Position numbers and translations under genes: made by a program
Source: Chlamydiia bacterium
GTDB lineage: Bacteria > Chlamydiota > Chlamydiia > Chlamydiales > FEN-1388
Direction of reading: 5' to 3'
Assembly (NCBI GenBank): GCA_023269335.1
Contig: JAHFTM010000001.1
Location: 1 to 20,220 of the forward strand
DNA length: 20,220 bases
Shown: piece after piece, positions 5,872 through 13,657 of the stretch
Layout of the letters: each line of letters starts with the position of its first letter
Position numbering within the stretch: the first letter of the stretch is position 1
The notes under the pieces: model-generated
Seen by the model: the letters and a program-made list of their open reading frames with translations, nothing else
What the model was told of the DNA's origin: nothing
The model's database searches: none

Positions 5872-7390
5872 AATTTTCAGGAGGTTGTATTTGCAGCAAC
5901 ACAGCTTGAAGTGGCGATCTGAGCTCATATTTTTGAGCAAGATAAGCTAAATCATTGGTGAGTAGAGTCGCGCAGGCGTCAATGCCCTCTTCGGCAAAGT
6001 GGCGAAATACACGCCAAAAAGAGTGCTGGACTGTGGCTTCTTGCCGGATGAGCTCATCAAGGCTTGTGCTCACAAGAATCACAAAGTCACCTATTTCAAG
6101 AAGTCGTCCATTTTGAGCGGCTATCAGCTCACTATTTTTTGCTGACCAAATGAGCGGCTTTGGCATGTTGGTGGAATTTTCTTCTAACTTCCAGAACGTA
6201 TCTTTCTTTGTGATTTGCAGCTCAATAAATGAGGTCATCTCTGATTGAGTAATCAGCTCATAGATGCCATCAAAGCCAATAAAGTTGGCCTCTTTTAAGA
6301 GAAGTTTGACTTCGCTTTCTCTGTTAGTTACAATTTCCAGACACATTGCTTTTTGAGCAGCTCTTACCGTGATTCCAACAGCTTTCAGGCGAATCTCTGA
6401 ATGAAAAAAGCTTTCAGCAATCCCTTGAAGGAGCTTCGTTTGCAAAATACGGACACACTCAACTTCACCGATCATTTTTTCTCGTAACAGTGAATTTTCT
6501 TCTAAGCGCGCAAGATGTTCGCGAAGACATTCGCTCATCGTGTTTAATGTATTTGCAAGCTCTGTAATTTCTTGAGGTCCATGTACCTCAATTTTCTTTC
6601 CGTAATTTCCTGCTGCAAGTCTGAGCGCTGCATTTTTCAACTGTTCTACAGGCTGACTGATATTATTAGCAATAAAGGCCACGCCGATCATGATTAAAAT
6701 GACCGTCAAGAGCGCGCCAAGAACAATGAGGCCTTGTGTTTCACGCGCCTTTCTATCAAGCACTTCAAGAGAGAGATCAGCAGCTACAAGACCTACAACA
6801 TCACCTTGGGCATTTATGATGGGTGCAAAAGCTGTCATAAAGCGCATACCGGAATATTTGGCTTGATAGATGGGCGTTACAAAGGGCTGCTTTGAGCTGT
6901 ATACTGCTACTTCACCAGATTCACTGAAATCCTCATCTCCAGGAGGATGAAAGGGCTCGTCAGTAAGACTTCCTGTATCTAAAATGTAGACCTGTCGAAA
7001 AGCAAGACTTGGATCTTTGCCGTCAAAGACCCGGTTTTTTTTATTGACCGATTCATTTTGCAATACTGGGTCACCAGTATGTACAGGCTCAATTTTCACT
7101 GTGTAGATACTTGTTACCGGTAGCTTTTGACGTACATTTTTTAAAGCGCGCACATATTTTTGATAAAGCTTTGTCTGTAAGATATCAGGGTCTTTTTTGT
7201 GCTTTGCTATCCAGTCATGACCTTCTGCATCAATGATTTCTGCGCAGCTTAGAGCAATAGCTTCTAAACTTGCGCTAAAGTAAGAAATTGTCTCATGGTA
7301 CCAGGTATAATAGGTGAGAAACGAAATGCTCAAGATAACAGCAAAAACTGTGGGCAGAATGAGAAGTAACAGACGTGTGCGAATTTTCAT
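5864..7390 (-). CDS. RsbU-like membrane sensor: extracytoplasmic dCACHE-like domain, HAMP, degenerate PP2C domain
   Basis: 508 residues. TM1 is at about 6-28, an extracytoplasmic sensor domain at 30-215 (with MTAFAPIINAQGDVVGLVAADLS typical of CACHE/PAS-like folds), TM2 at 219-242, HAMP at 243-295 (ISQPVEQL, then GNYG, PQEITELANTLN), a coiled coil to about 320, then a C-terminal domain. The domain order matches chlamydial RsbU, a PP2C phosphatase of the partner-switching pathway controlling sigma factors. The C-terminus keeps the PP2C outline: GRLLEIGDFVILVSTSLDEL (428-447) matches the family GDxLLLYTDGxxE segment, and RSPLQAVLLQIQ matches the last DD(x)TLLVLR strand. However, the metal-binding TDG is STS and DD is SP, so it is probably catalytically dead. 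It shares a 4-nt ATGA overlap with the upstream cNMP-type gene and an 8-nt overlap with the downstream ROK gene. Confidence 0.8.
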   Translation of the reverse strand: MKIRTRLLLLILPTVFAVILSISFLTYYTWYHETISYFSASLEAIALSCAEIIDAEGHDWIAKHKKDPDILQTKLYQKYVRALKNVRQKLPVTSIYTVKIEPVHTGDPVLQNESVNKKNRVFDGKDPSLAFRQVYILDTGSLTDEPFHPPGDEDFSESGEVAVYSSKQPFVTPIYQAKYSGMRFMTAFAPIINAQGDVVGLVAADLSLEVLDRKARETQGLIVLGALLTVILIMIGVAFIANNISQPVEQLKNAALRLAAGNYGKKIEVHGPQEITELANTLNTMSECLREHLARLEENSLLREKMIGEVECVRILQTKLLQGIAESFFHSEIRLKAVGITVRAAQKAMCLEIVTNRESEVKLLLKEANFIGFDGIYELITQSEMTSFIELQITKKDTFWKLEENSTNMPKPLIWSAKNSELIAAQNGRLLEIGDFVILVSTSLDELIRQEATVQHSFWRVFRHFAEEGIDACATLLTNDLAYLAQKYELRSPLQAVLLQIQPPENYV

Positions 7391-7824
7391 AGATTTTTAT
7401 CTTCCGCTACTCTTTTACGAAAAGAAGTGGGTGCTGCATAGGCTCGAATCAGTGCAAGACCCACTTGTGGACACTCAAGCATGATTTCAATGAGATGGGT
7501 TCTGGAAATTAAAATCAGCACAGATTCACCATTTGATTGTACACTGTAGCCGCGCACTTGGCGGTTAAAAAGTGACTCATCACCAAAATAATCGGATGCA
7601 GCTAATGTAGCAAGCTCATTGCTTTCATCATCGAAAACAACGACTTTTCCGCTGACAATGACATAAAGGCAATGTGCGTCTTGATTACAAGAGAAAATTG
7701 GCTCTTTATCTTCAAGCTTGCGCTCTTCGGCTTTATCAGCGATGGCAAGAACAAGATCAAGGTCAAGTTCAGAAAATAATTGTGTTTTCTTAAGAAAAAA
7801 AGCTTTTTCAATCAGTGTGTTCAT
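7387..7824 (-). CDS. Cyclic nucleotide-binding-like domain protein
   Basis: 145 residues, essentially one CAP/CRP-type cNMP-binding domain without a DNA-binding helix-turn-helix. Visible: LFSELDLDLVLAIADKAEERKL (N-terminal helices), IFSCNQDAHCLYVIVSGKVVVF (16-75 region, beta roll with the VSGKV turn), LAASDYFGDESLF then RGYSVQS (77-98), the phosphate-binding cassette, and a final helix. In the cassette the usual FGE is FGD (Asp82), while the phosphate-contacting Arg is kept as Arg91. The FGE-to-FGD change leaves cAMP or cGMP binding uncertain; it may bind another ligand or serve as an interaction module. The ATG overlaps the stop of the HEAT transporter-like gene by 4 nt (ATGA), and its own stop overlaps the next gene start the same way. 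In other bacteria such domains occur fused to NTT/MFS-HEAT proteins, which fits this placement. Confidence 0.8.
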   Translation of the reverse strand: MNTLIEKAFFLKKTQLFSELDLDLVLAIADKAEERKLEDKEPIFSCNQDAHCLYVIVSGKVVVFDDESNELATLAASDYFGDESLFNRQVRGYSVQSNGESVLILISRTHLIEIMLECPQVGLALIRAYAAPTSFRKRVAEDKNL

Positions 7825-10619
7825 GTTTCCAGCAACTCATAGGCAAAATGGTGAAAAAGCTTTTGGCGGCTTGCCATCTGTTTTCGAAGCATAGCTCTCC
7901 AGTTTGGCAGATCTAAGCGATACTTCCAGGTTGTAGCTAAAATCAGGTCTAGTGTGTTTTGTGTGCTCTCCATCTTCTCTAGCACTTCACTTACAGTGAG
8001 ATCTGTTTGAGCAAAACGAACACAAAACCGCAATTTTTCTTTGAAAGGAAGATCGCCAATGAGTGGATAGAGTAGCCGAAATACAGATCTTTCGCAGCAC
8101 ATTTCTAACGTTTCAATAGCCTGGCTTGTGATTTTAGGACTTTTGCTTCTAAGCGATGAGGCGATAAGTTCTGAGTCTTCAATCCACTTGGATGCCCCTA
8201 GCAGCTGAATGATAAAGTCGATCACAGACTGGAAGTTTGAAAGGAGCCCCTCTTTAAGAAGACTCAAATCATGTCCCTCATGCTCTGTTGGTAAAGTATG
8301 TCCATAATAAAAATAAAAATATGCTCTCTCAATTTCTTTACGGATAACATCGATCAAGTGTGCGTTAAGCTGGGGAAGCGAAAGTTGCGCTAAGATTTTA
8401 CCAGCCACAATTCGTGCGCGAACATTTGCTTCGGTATCAACTACAGTGCTCACAAGTGTGGGTACTGTTTTCAATCCTAAATCTGAGATGATTTTTTCTA
8501 AAAGCCTCGCTTCATTTGGTCTGAGGATTGGCGACAGATCAATCATCGAACGCACTAAGGCAGTATGGCCTATTTTTGAAAGCGCTTTAAAGCAGGCTAC
8601 GCGGAATTCAGAGTCATTCCGCTCACGGATCTCTTCCAAAATAGTCTGTGCATGACGCACATCATCACTATCGATGCATTCAGCGAGAGCAAAAGCTGCA
8701 CTTTTGGCAATTTTTAAGCTTGAATGCTTCAAGTAGTCGATGAGAATTTCAATACTTTGCTGTGAGCCTTCGCAGCCAAGCAATGTAATGCCTAACGACA
8801 GTTCATTTAAATCGAGTGATTCTAAAAGGTGCTGTAGCTCTTCTAAGGCAGTAGTTCTGTTGTAGGTCACACTTTGAAGCGTTTGATGGGCGAAGGAGTG
8901 TTGCAAAGCAAGAATTGCAGCGCCCTTCTGTAGTGGGATATCGGATGTGAGATTATACTGCGCCTTTTCAGGATGTAAAAGACCACTTTTTGCTAGAAAA
9001 AAGTCGATCGCAGCTTGAAGCTCGCGATCACGACTTTCTTCTTGCCAGCGATTAATCGTGTCGATGACAAAAGTTTCAGAAGCAAAAGGAGTCGTTTCTA
9101 CACAAGTAAGAAAATGAATTTTTGCTTCCTTAGAAAGTTTGTTTTTAATAGCTAAAACTCTTTTTAAAAGGTTTGTCCGTCCATAAGCAAAGATAACATC
9201 GATAGCGAGCTTCTGAAAGGTTGGGTCTGGGTGAGAGAAAAGTTGAATAAGCTTTTCCTCAGTGATTTTCTTATCTTTTTTTGAAAGCTGTGAAAGCCAT
9301 TCGCGAGCTGTTTTGTGAAGCGAAAGCGCATGATCTTTTAAATTCATAAAAATAGCTTTATAGTACTGCGAGCGAATGGTAGCCGCAATAGCAAAAGAGA
9401 CGATGGCTAGCAGGAGCCCTAAAAACTTCCAGTCTATGAAAGCACATGAAAGTAAAATAGCACTGATCAGCATACCTGAAGGTTCTAAGAAGGATTCGAT
9501 CATCACCCGTATACTAGGCTTTAATTTTAAAGGTACAGCGTTCAAAAGCAAGTTGAAGTTGTTGTCTTCGATGACGGGATACAAGCTTTCGACAACTATA
9601 AATCCGATGAGGGGAAACAGCAGTGATGAATCAAAGGACCAGCCAGAAAAGGTAATCAGAAACCCTATTGGTGTAATCATAGCAAGAGTGTTCACGCCGA
9701 AGCGTAGGACGAGGCGGCTATAAAAAAACCAACCGGTGATCAGATTGATAACACCGACAGTGGTCAGGCAAATACCATAAAAGCGTGTGAGGCGAAAAGA
9801 GGCTTCATCATATGCTGATGAGGCCTTCTCTGCTCCAAAATAATGCTGAAACGAAGTGAGGTAGCCAATTTCCGTTGTGGTCATTAAAAGATAAGAAATG
9901 AGGCAGCCAGCCATTAAATAGAGCGTAAAACGTGAGGTAATGAGCGTTTTGAAAAAAAGTTTCCATGAATTTTGTTCTTGCGAGCCTGTCAGCTCCACTT
10001 CTGAGTCATCTGGAACGATATCAAAGCCTTTAGTAATTTTCGGTGCAACGATGAGAACTAGAAGAAGGAGTGCGAAAATGAGCGCAAAAATTTGTACAAG
10101 GTCGAGTAGACCTGTTTGTATGACAATACCTGTACAGGTAAGTCCCAGATAGATCGAAGAGTTGAAAAGAGTGTAGAGTCGCTTTGCATCTTGAAAATGG
10201 TAGTACTGGTCAAGGAATGTCCAAAAGCAGCTCAGCATCTGAATGTAGACGATGTGATTGCATACTTTTAGGATGAACCATGTCCAGGGTGTTGATTTAG
10301 CAATGCCGGTGATCAGGCTGAGTGTGATCAGACCATAAAAAATTGTTGCCAGAAGTAAAAGCTTGTAAAAGACATGAGTTGGCGTGTAGCGATGATAAGC
10401 ATATAAAATAAGTGTGACACAGCCAATGAGGGCGCAGGAAATAGTGCCATAGGCAAGTGGCAGTTTACTTGCGCTCAAATGAATAATAAATAGAGCATCT
10501 GATAACTTCCAACCAAGAGAGGCTGCAAAAAAAAGCACAAAAGCAAGCAGTGCAAAAAACAGAGCCTGTTTTGCTTCGCCTGTATAAAGGTTAAAAAGGC
10601 GCATGGCTCGCTCTTTCAT
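7821..10619 (-). CDS. NTT/MFS-like 12-TM membrane protein with C-terminal HEAT repeats
   Basis: 932 residues (ATG at 10619; Met6 at 10604, with AAAGAG upstream, is an equally good start). Residues about 15-420 hold roughly 12 transmembrane helices. LDQYYHFQDAKRLYTLFN (136-153) and the following GLTCTGIVI resemble the EAKRFYPLFG region of ATP/ADP translocase (NTT, TLC) proteins, so an NTT-related MFS fold is likely, but transport of nucleotides is not shown. An acidic loop (VPDDSEVEL) lies after helix 6. From about 430 to the end the protein is a soluble array of helical HEAT-type repeats (for example HPDPTFQKLAIDVIFAYG, HSSLKIAKSAAFALAECI, EANVRARIVAGKILAQL), a protein-interaction scaffold in the cytoplasm. 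It is first in the four-gene operon and divergent from trxB across 139 nt. Confidence 0.8.
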   Translation of the reverse strand: MKERAMRLFNLYTGEAKQALFFALLAFVLFFAASLGWKLSDALFIIHLSASKLPLAYGTISCALIGCVTLILYAYHRYTPTHVFYKLLLLATIFYGLITLSLITGIAKSTPWTWFILKVCNHIVYIQMLSCFWTFLDQYYHFQDAKRLYTLFNSSIYLGLTCTGIVIQTGLLDLVQIFALIFALLLLVLIVAPKITKGFDIVPDDSEVELTGSQEQNSWKLFFKTLITSRFTLYLMAGCLISYLLMTTTEIGYLTSFQHYFGAEKASSAYDEASFRLTRFYGICLTTVGVINLITGWFFYSRLVLRFGVNTLAMITPIGFLITFSGWSFDSSLLFPLIGFIVVESLYPVIEDNNFNLLLNAVPLKLKPSIRVMIESFLEPSGMLISAILLSCAFIDWKFLGLLLAIVSFAIAATIRSQYYKAIFMNLKDHALSLHKTAREWLSQLSKKDKKITEEKLIQLFSHPDPTFQKLAIDVIFAYGRTNLLKRVLAIKNKLSKEAKIHFLTCVETTPFASETFVIDTINRWQEESRDRELQAAIDFFLAKSGLLHPEKAQYNLTSDIPLQKGAAILALQHSFAHQTLQSVTYNRTTALEELQHLLESLDLNELSLGITLLGCEGSQQSIEILIDYLKHSSLKIAKSAAFALAECIDSDDVRHAQTILEEIRERNDSEFRVACFKALSKIGHTALVRSMIDLSPILRPNEARLLEKIISDLGLKTVPTLVSTVVDTEANVRARIVAGKILAQLSLPQLNAHLIDVIRKEIERAYFYFYYGHTLPTEHEGHDLSLLKEGLLSNFQSVIDFIIQLLGASKWIEDSELIASSLRSKSPKITSQAIETLEMCCERSVFRLLYPLIGDLPFKEKLRFCVRFAQTDLTVSEVLEKMESTQNTLDLILATTWKYRLDLPNWRAMLRKQMASRQKLFHHFAYELLET

Positions 10620-10659
10620 CTACTTACGATTTACTCCATTATTTTTCTGTATAAACGAC

Positions 10660-10672
10660 CGATTATAAATCG
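10660..10672 (-). promoter_or_regulatory. Palindrome over a consensus -10 box between the HEAT operon and trxB
   Basis: The 13-bp inverted repeat CGATT-ATA-AATCG sits in the divergent promoter region. On the minus strand it contains a perfect TATAAT (10667-10662) about 43 nt before the HEAT gene ATG. No good -35 is visible upstream of it. This arrangement would suit a repressor covering the promoter; AT-rich chance is not excluded. Confidence 0.4.
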
Positions 10673-10758
10673 TACCAGAATTTTAACGTGAAAAATATTT
10701 GCGAAAAATGAAAGGATCTGTGAAATTCTAGCTCTTTTATTTTGGAGGTTCGTTTTCG

Positions 10759-11715
10759 ATGGAGGCAAAAAAAGTTGCCATTATAGGGTCAGGTCCTGCG
10801 GGATATACCGCAGCAATTTATGCAGCAAGGGCACGACTTGAGCCCATTTGTTTTGAAGGTTTTCTTACGGGACCTGGTGGTCAGCTGATGACAACGACGG
10901 ATGTAGAAAACTACCCAGGCTTTCCAGCGTCGGTTACAGGCCCAGAAATGATGACGCTTTTTAAAAAGCAGGCTGAACGCTTTGGCACGGTCTGTGTGAC
11001 AGAAGACGTACAGAGGGTGGATCTGAGTATTCGACCATTTATTATTGAAGGCTCTAAAACAAAAGTTGCAGCTCATACAATAATTATTTGTACAGGTGCT
11101 ACAGCAAAGCGTCTTCCTATTCCTGGGGCTCAAGATGGTGAATTTTGGCAAAAAGGGGTATCTGCCTGTGCTGTATGTGATGGCGCAATTCCAATTTTTC
11201 GCAATAAAGATTTGTATGTGGTTGGAGGTGGCGACTCAGCAGTAGAAGAGGCTATTTTTCTAACCCATTATGGAAAAATGGTCTATATTGTTCATCGAAG
11301 AGATGAACTGCGCGCTTCAAAAATTATGGCAGAGCGCGCCCTCAAGCATCCGAAGATCACGATTCTTTGGGATAGCGCTGTGGAGAAAGTCAGCGGAGAT
11401 CGTATAGTGACGAGTGTGACGGTGAAAAACTTGAAGACAAATGCCGTTGAAGAACGAGAAGCTGGTGGCCTTTTCTTTGCTGTAGGTCATGTGCCAAATA
11501 CAGACTTTTTAAAAGGTCAAATTGAGCTTTTAGATAATGGCTACATTAAAGTAGTGCCTGGAACAACGATGACCTCTGTTCCTGGGGTTTTTGCAGCAGG
11601 CGATGTACAAGACCACGTCTATCGTCAGGCAATTACAGCAGCAGGAACGGGGTGTATGGCAGCTCTTGAAGCAGAAAAATATTTAACAGCACTTGAATTT
11701 GATAAATTGAGTTAA
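10759..11715 (+). CDS. trxB: Thioredoxin-disulfide reductase
   Basis: 318 residues, standard length for the low-molecular-weight TrxB family. The enzyme uses FAD and NADPH to reduce thioredoxin in the cytoplasm, feeding ribonucleotide reductase and disulfide repair. FAD-binding GSGPAG is at 10-15, a TGATAKRL stretch follows the first domain, the redox-active CAVC is at Cys137 and Cys140 followed by DG, the NADPH-binding [11 protein letters not shown] is at 155-165, and VFAAGDVQD with the following [11 protein letters not shown] completes the second FAD motif. All key residues are present. GGAGG at 10744-10748 stands 10 nt before the ATG. It is followed after 4 nt by an outer-membrane-type gene, so they are co-transcribed. 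In C. trachomatis trxB neighbours acpS; here about 8 kb separate them. Confidence 0.98.
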   Translation: MEAKKVAIIGSGPAGYTAAIYAARARLEPICFEGFLTGPGGQLMTTTDVENYPGFPASVTGPEMMTLFKKQAERFGTVCVTEDVQRVDLSIRPFIIEGSKTKVAAHTIIICTGATAKRLPIPGAQDGEFWQKGVSACAVCDGAIPIFRNKDLYVVGGGDSAVEEAIFLTHYGKMVYIVHRRDELRASKIMAERALKHPKITILWDSAVEKVSGDRIVTSVTVKNLKTNAVEEREAGGLFFAVGHVPNTDFLKGQIELLDNGYIKVVPGTTMTSVPGVFAAGDVQDHVYRQAITAAGTGCMAALEAEKYLTALEFDKLS

Positions 11716-11719
11716 CTTT

Positions 11720-12541
11720 ATGAAAGTGATCGGCTATTTTTTAGCAATTTTTTGTGCTGTCTCAGCACTTCCTGCAGAGCAGTTTGAGCCGTGGCTTGGG
11801 AATGTGTATGAATTTGAAACAAAAGCTAGCTATGAATTTGCAGAAAGTAGCAAGGTAAGTACGACTCAAGGTGATAAGTCACGCTCGCTTCATAGCAATC
11901 TTTTTCAAGCATCTCTTGGCTTCACACCTCATCCTGAGTGGGATGTGGAGCTGGATCTTTCTTTTGCAGAAACTTCATGGAATGAGTTTGGTTATGATCG
12001 CACAAAAGTTGCTCTACGCCATCTTTGGTTAGATGATGTTACGGGCGATCTCTTGAGCCTCACTTCAGGTGTGAGTTTGAGTGTGCAACAAAACCGTTTT
12101 CTTCGCGATTTGAGTCTCATTCGCCACGGTTCGTTTGAAACGCTTTTTCATTTAGCTGCTGGAAAAGAATTTGGCTTTTCAGAAAAAAGCTATTATCGTG
12201 CCTGGGCTATGGGTGCAGTGGGTGTGGCAAATCAAGGTTCTTGCTGGGCAGAAGGAGAAGCGCATGTAAATTGGATTTATAATGAACAGCATTTCTTAGA
12301 CCTTTTTGCAGGTCTTGAAAAGGGCTATGGCAATAAGAAGCTGCATTCGGTTTCAAAGCACAAATTCCCTGGATACGCTCATCTTGATTACCATTTTGGC
12401 GATCTTGGAGTGCGTTATGATTATCAAATCACAACTTTTGGCAAAGTATATGCGCAGGTAAAAAGACGCATTTGTGCAAGATATTGTCCACAAAATCAAG
12501 TAGCAGTAGAGCTTGGCCTCAACATTCCCTTCTCATTTTGA
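11720..12541 (+). CDS. Probable outer-membrane beta-barrel protein of unknown function
   Basis: 273 residues. Residues 1-19 (MKVIGYFLAIFCAVSALPA) are a signal peptide with A-L-P-A before EQF. The mature part has no hydrophobic helix but alternates polar and apolar residues in strands (for example ASLGFTPHPEWDVELDLSFA, LDLFAGLEKGYG, GDLGVRYDYQIT, AVELGLNIPFSF) and ends in Phe, the classic last residue recognised by the BAM complex. This supports an outer-membrane barrel of perhaps 10-12 strands. I do not recognise a specific family. The start lies 4 nt after the trxB stop with no ribosome site of its own, so translation is probably coupled to trxB. The gene converges on the downstream repeat-protein gene with an 8-nt gap and no visible terminator. 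Confidence 0.7.
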   Translation: MKVIGYFLAIFCAVSALPAEQFEPWLGNVYEFETKASYEFAESSKVSTTQGDKSRSLHSNLFQASLGFTPHPEWDVELDLSFAETSWNEFGYDRTKVALRHLWLDDVTGDLLSLTSGVSLSVQQNRFLRDLSLIRHGSFETLFHLAAGKEFGFSEKSYYRAWAMGAVGVANQGSCWAEGEAHVNWIYNEQHFLDLFAGLEKGYGNKKLHSVSKHKFPGYAHLDYHFGDLGVRYDYQITTFGKVYAQVKRRICARYCPQNQVAVELGLNIPFSF

Positions 12542-12549
12542 GCAAGCGA

Positions 12550-13590
12550 CTAGATACGAAGATTTTCCAACGTGAGTTCTTGCTTTTTTATTGCTTGTGA
12601 AATGGCCTGACGTATGGCAACTATTTGACGGTTAGCAGGGCAATCTTCTAAGCTTGTCATTAGTTCTTGAAACTGCTTATGTGTGTAAGCACTAGAATTT
12701 GCCCGATTGTTTATCTCTGCTACAATTTTAGCGACGATATTTTGTATGCCTTGGCCTTTTTGGAGCGATGTGCTTTTCGCTAACAAAGCTATGTCGTTCA
12801 TTGTCAAACCAGACAACGTAACGTGATTGTTTATCTGTTGCATGACCGGATCCAAAAGGCTTTGAACTTCAGGATAGGGCCCCAAAGCTTGGGAAAAATC
12901 ATGCGCAACCGTTACCAAAAATTGTAAAGTGAATGTAGACAACTCATGACGATGAATGATCTCAGCTAACATTGCACTCAAAGGCATCAATGTTTTAGCT
13001 GCATTTAAAATTGTACTACTAAAAACAACTACGATTTTTTGTTTTGAAAAATAAGCCTTGAAAAGTCGTAATAAGTCGGAAGAGCTGAGTGAAAGGTAAA
13101 ATTCCCTCGATGAAATCTTATCTTCAATCATATCCAAAGGATTCAGAACATCGTTAATAGAACCATTATACTCAAGGAAAATGACTATTAATGGCACCAG
13201 ATCTTCTGCTGTAAAATTATGAAAATTTATTGGCGGGGAAAAATAAAGCACAAACTGTCTTACAATTCCCATCCAATCATCATAAGAATTTTTTTGTTTT
13301 TGCTCTAGTAAACTGTTAGCTAACCTTCCATAAAATTGAGGTGTCCGGGGTACTAATGTCGATTCTGGAAGACAATACTCCAGGCATACAAGGGGATTCA
13401 ACAATATAGCAGCTTCCATTTTTTCTGTTTCTGATACATAAGCTGTTATAGTATCGAGAACGATTTGTGACACTTTGCCCTCAAAAACAGTTTTGATCGA
13501 TTTACAAAGTGGATCATTGGCAGTAGCAATTTCTTCTTTAACTCCCATCATCCAGTGCTCATAATCCGGTTGTCTCTGTATTGTGGACAT
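12550..13590 (-). CDS. OPR/DUF1601-like helical-repeat protein, paralog B
   Basis: 346 residues, no signal peptide or membrane helix. It is a paralog of the adjacent gene at 13658-14728: the first 70 residues and the C-terminal half are very similar, and the middle differs. Its sequence can be read as about six degenerate units of roughly 40 residues, each beginning with a T/S-x-x-D/Q-L/F-x-x-L helix (TPQFYGRLANSLL, TAEDLVPLIVIFL, SSSDLLRLFKAYF, TLQFLVTVAHDF, TMNDIALLAKST, THKQFQELMTSL) followed by a second helix often ending in EINNR. This pattern resembles octotricopeptide (OPR)/FASTK-type repeats, including those called DUF1601 in intracellular bacteria; such repeats bind RNA or proteins. 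That link is inference from the pattern. AAAGAG precedes the ATG. It is last in the operon that begins at 15358. Confidence 0.65.
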   Translation of the reverse strand: MSTIQRQPDYEHWMMGVKEEIATANDPLCKSIKTVFEGKVSQIVLDTITAYVSETEKMEAAILLNPLVCLEYCLPESTLVPRTPQFYGRLANSLLEQKQKNSYDDWMGIVRQFVLYFSPPINFHNFTAEDLVPLIVIFLEYNGSINDVLNPLDMIEDKISSREFYLSLSSSDLLRLFKAYFSKQKIVVVFSSTILNAAKTLMPLSAMLAEIIHRHELSTFTLQFLVTVAHDFSQALGPYPEVQSLLDPVMQQINNHVTLSGLTMNDIALLAKSTSLQKGQGIQNIVAKIVAEINNRANSSAYTHKQFQELMTSLEDCPANRQIVAIRQAISQAIKKQELTLENLRI

Positions 13591-13657
13591 GTAATTTCTC
13601 TTTTTGTTTTAAGAGTTAATCATTATCAAATGTTTTTTTAAAAAGAGTGCCTGTATT

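Noticed and set aside
5872..5940. Upstream ATG start at 5940 for the ROK kinase-like gene
   Set aside because: It would overlap the HAMP gene by 77 nt and put a Cys-rich polar stretch before the signal; the ATG at 5871 gives the short overlap seen elsewhere in this operon.
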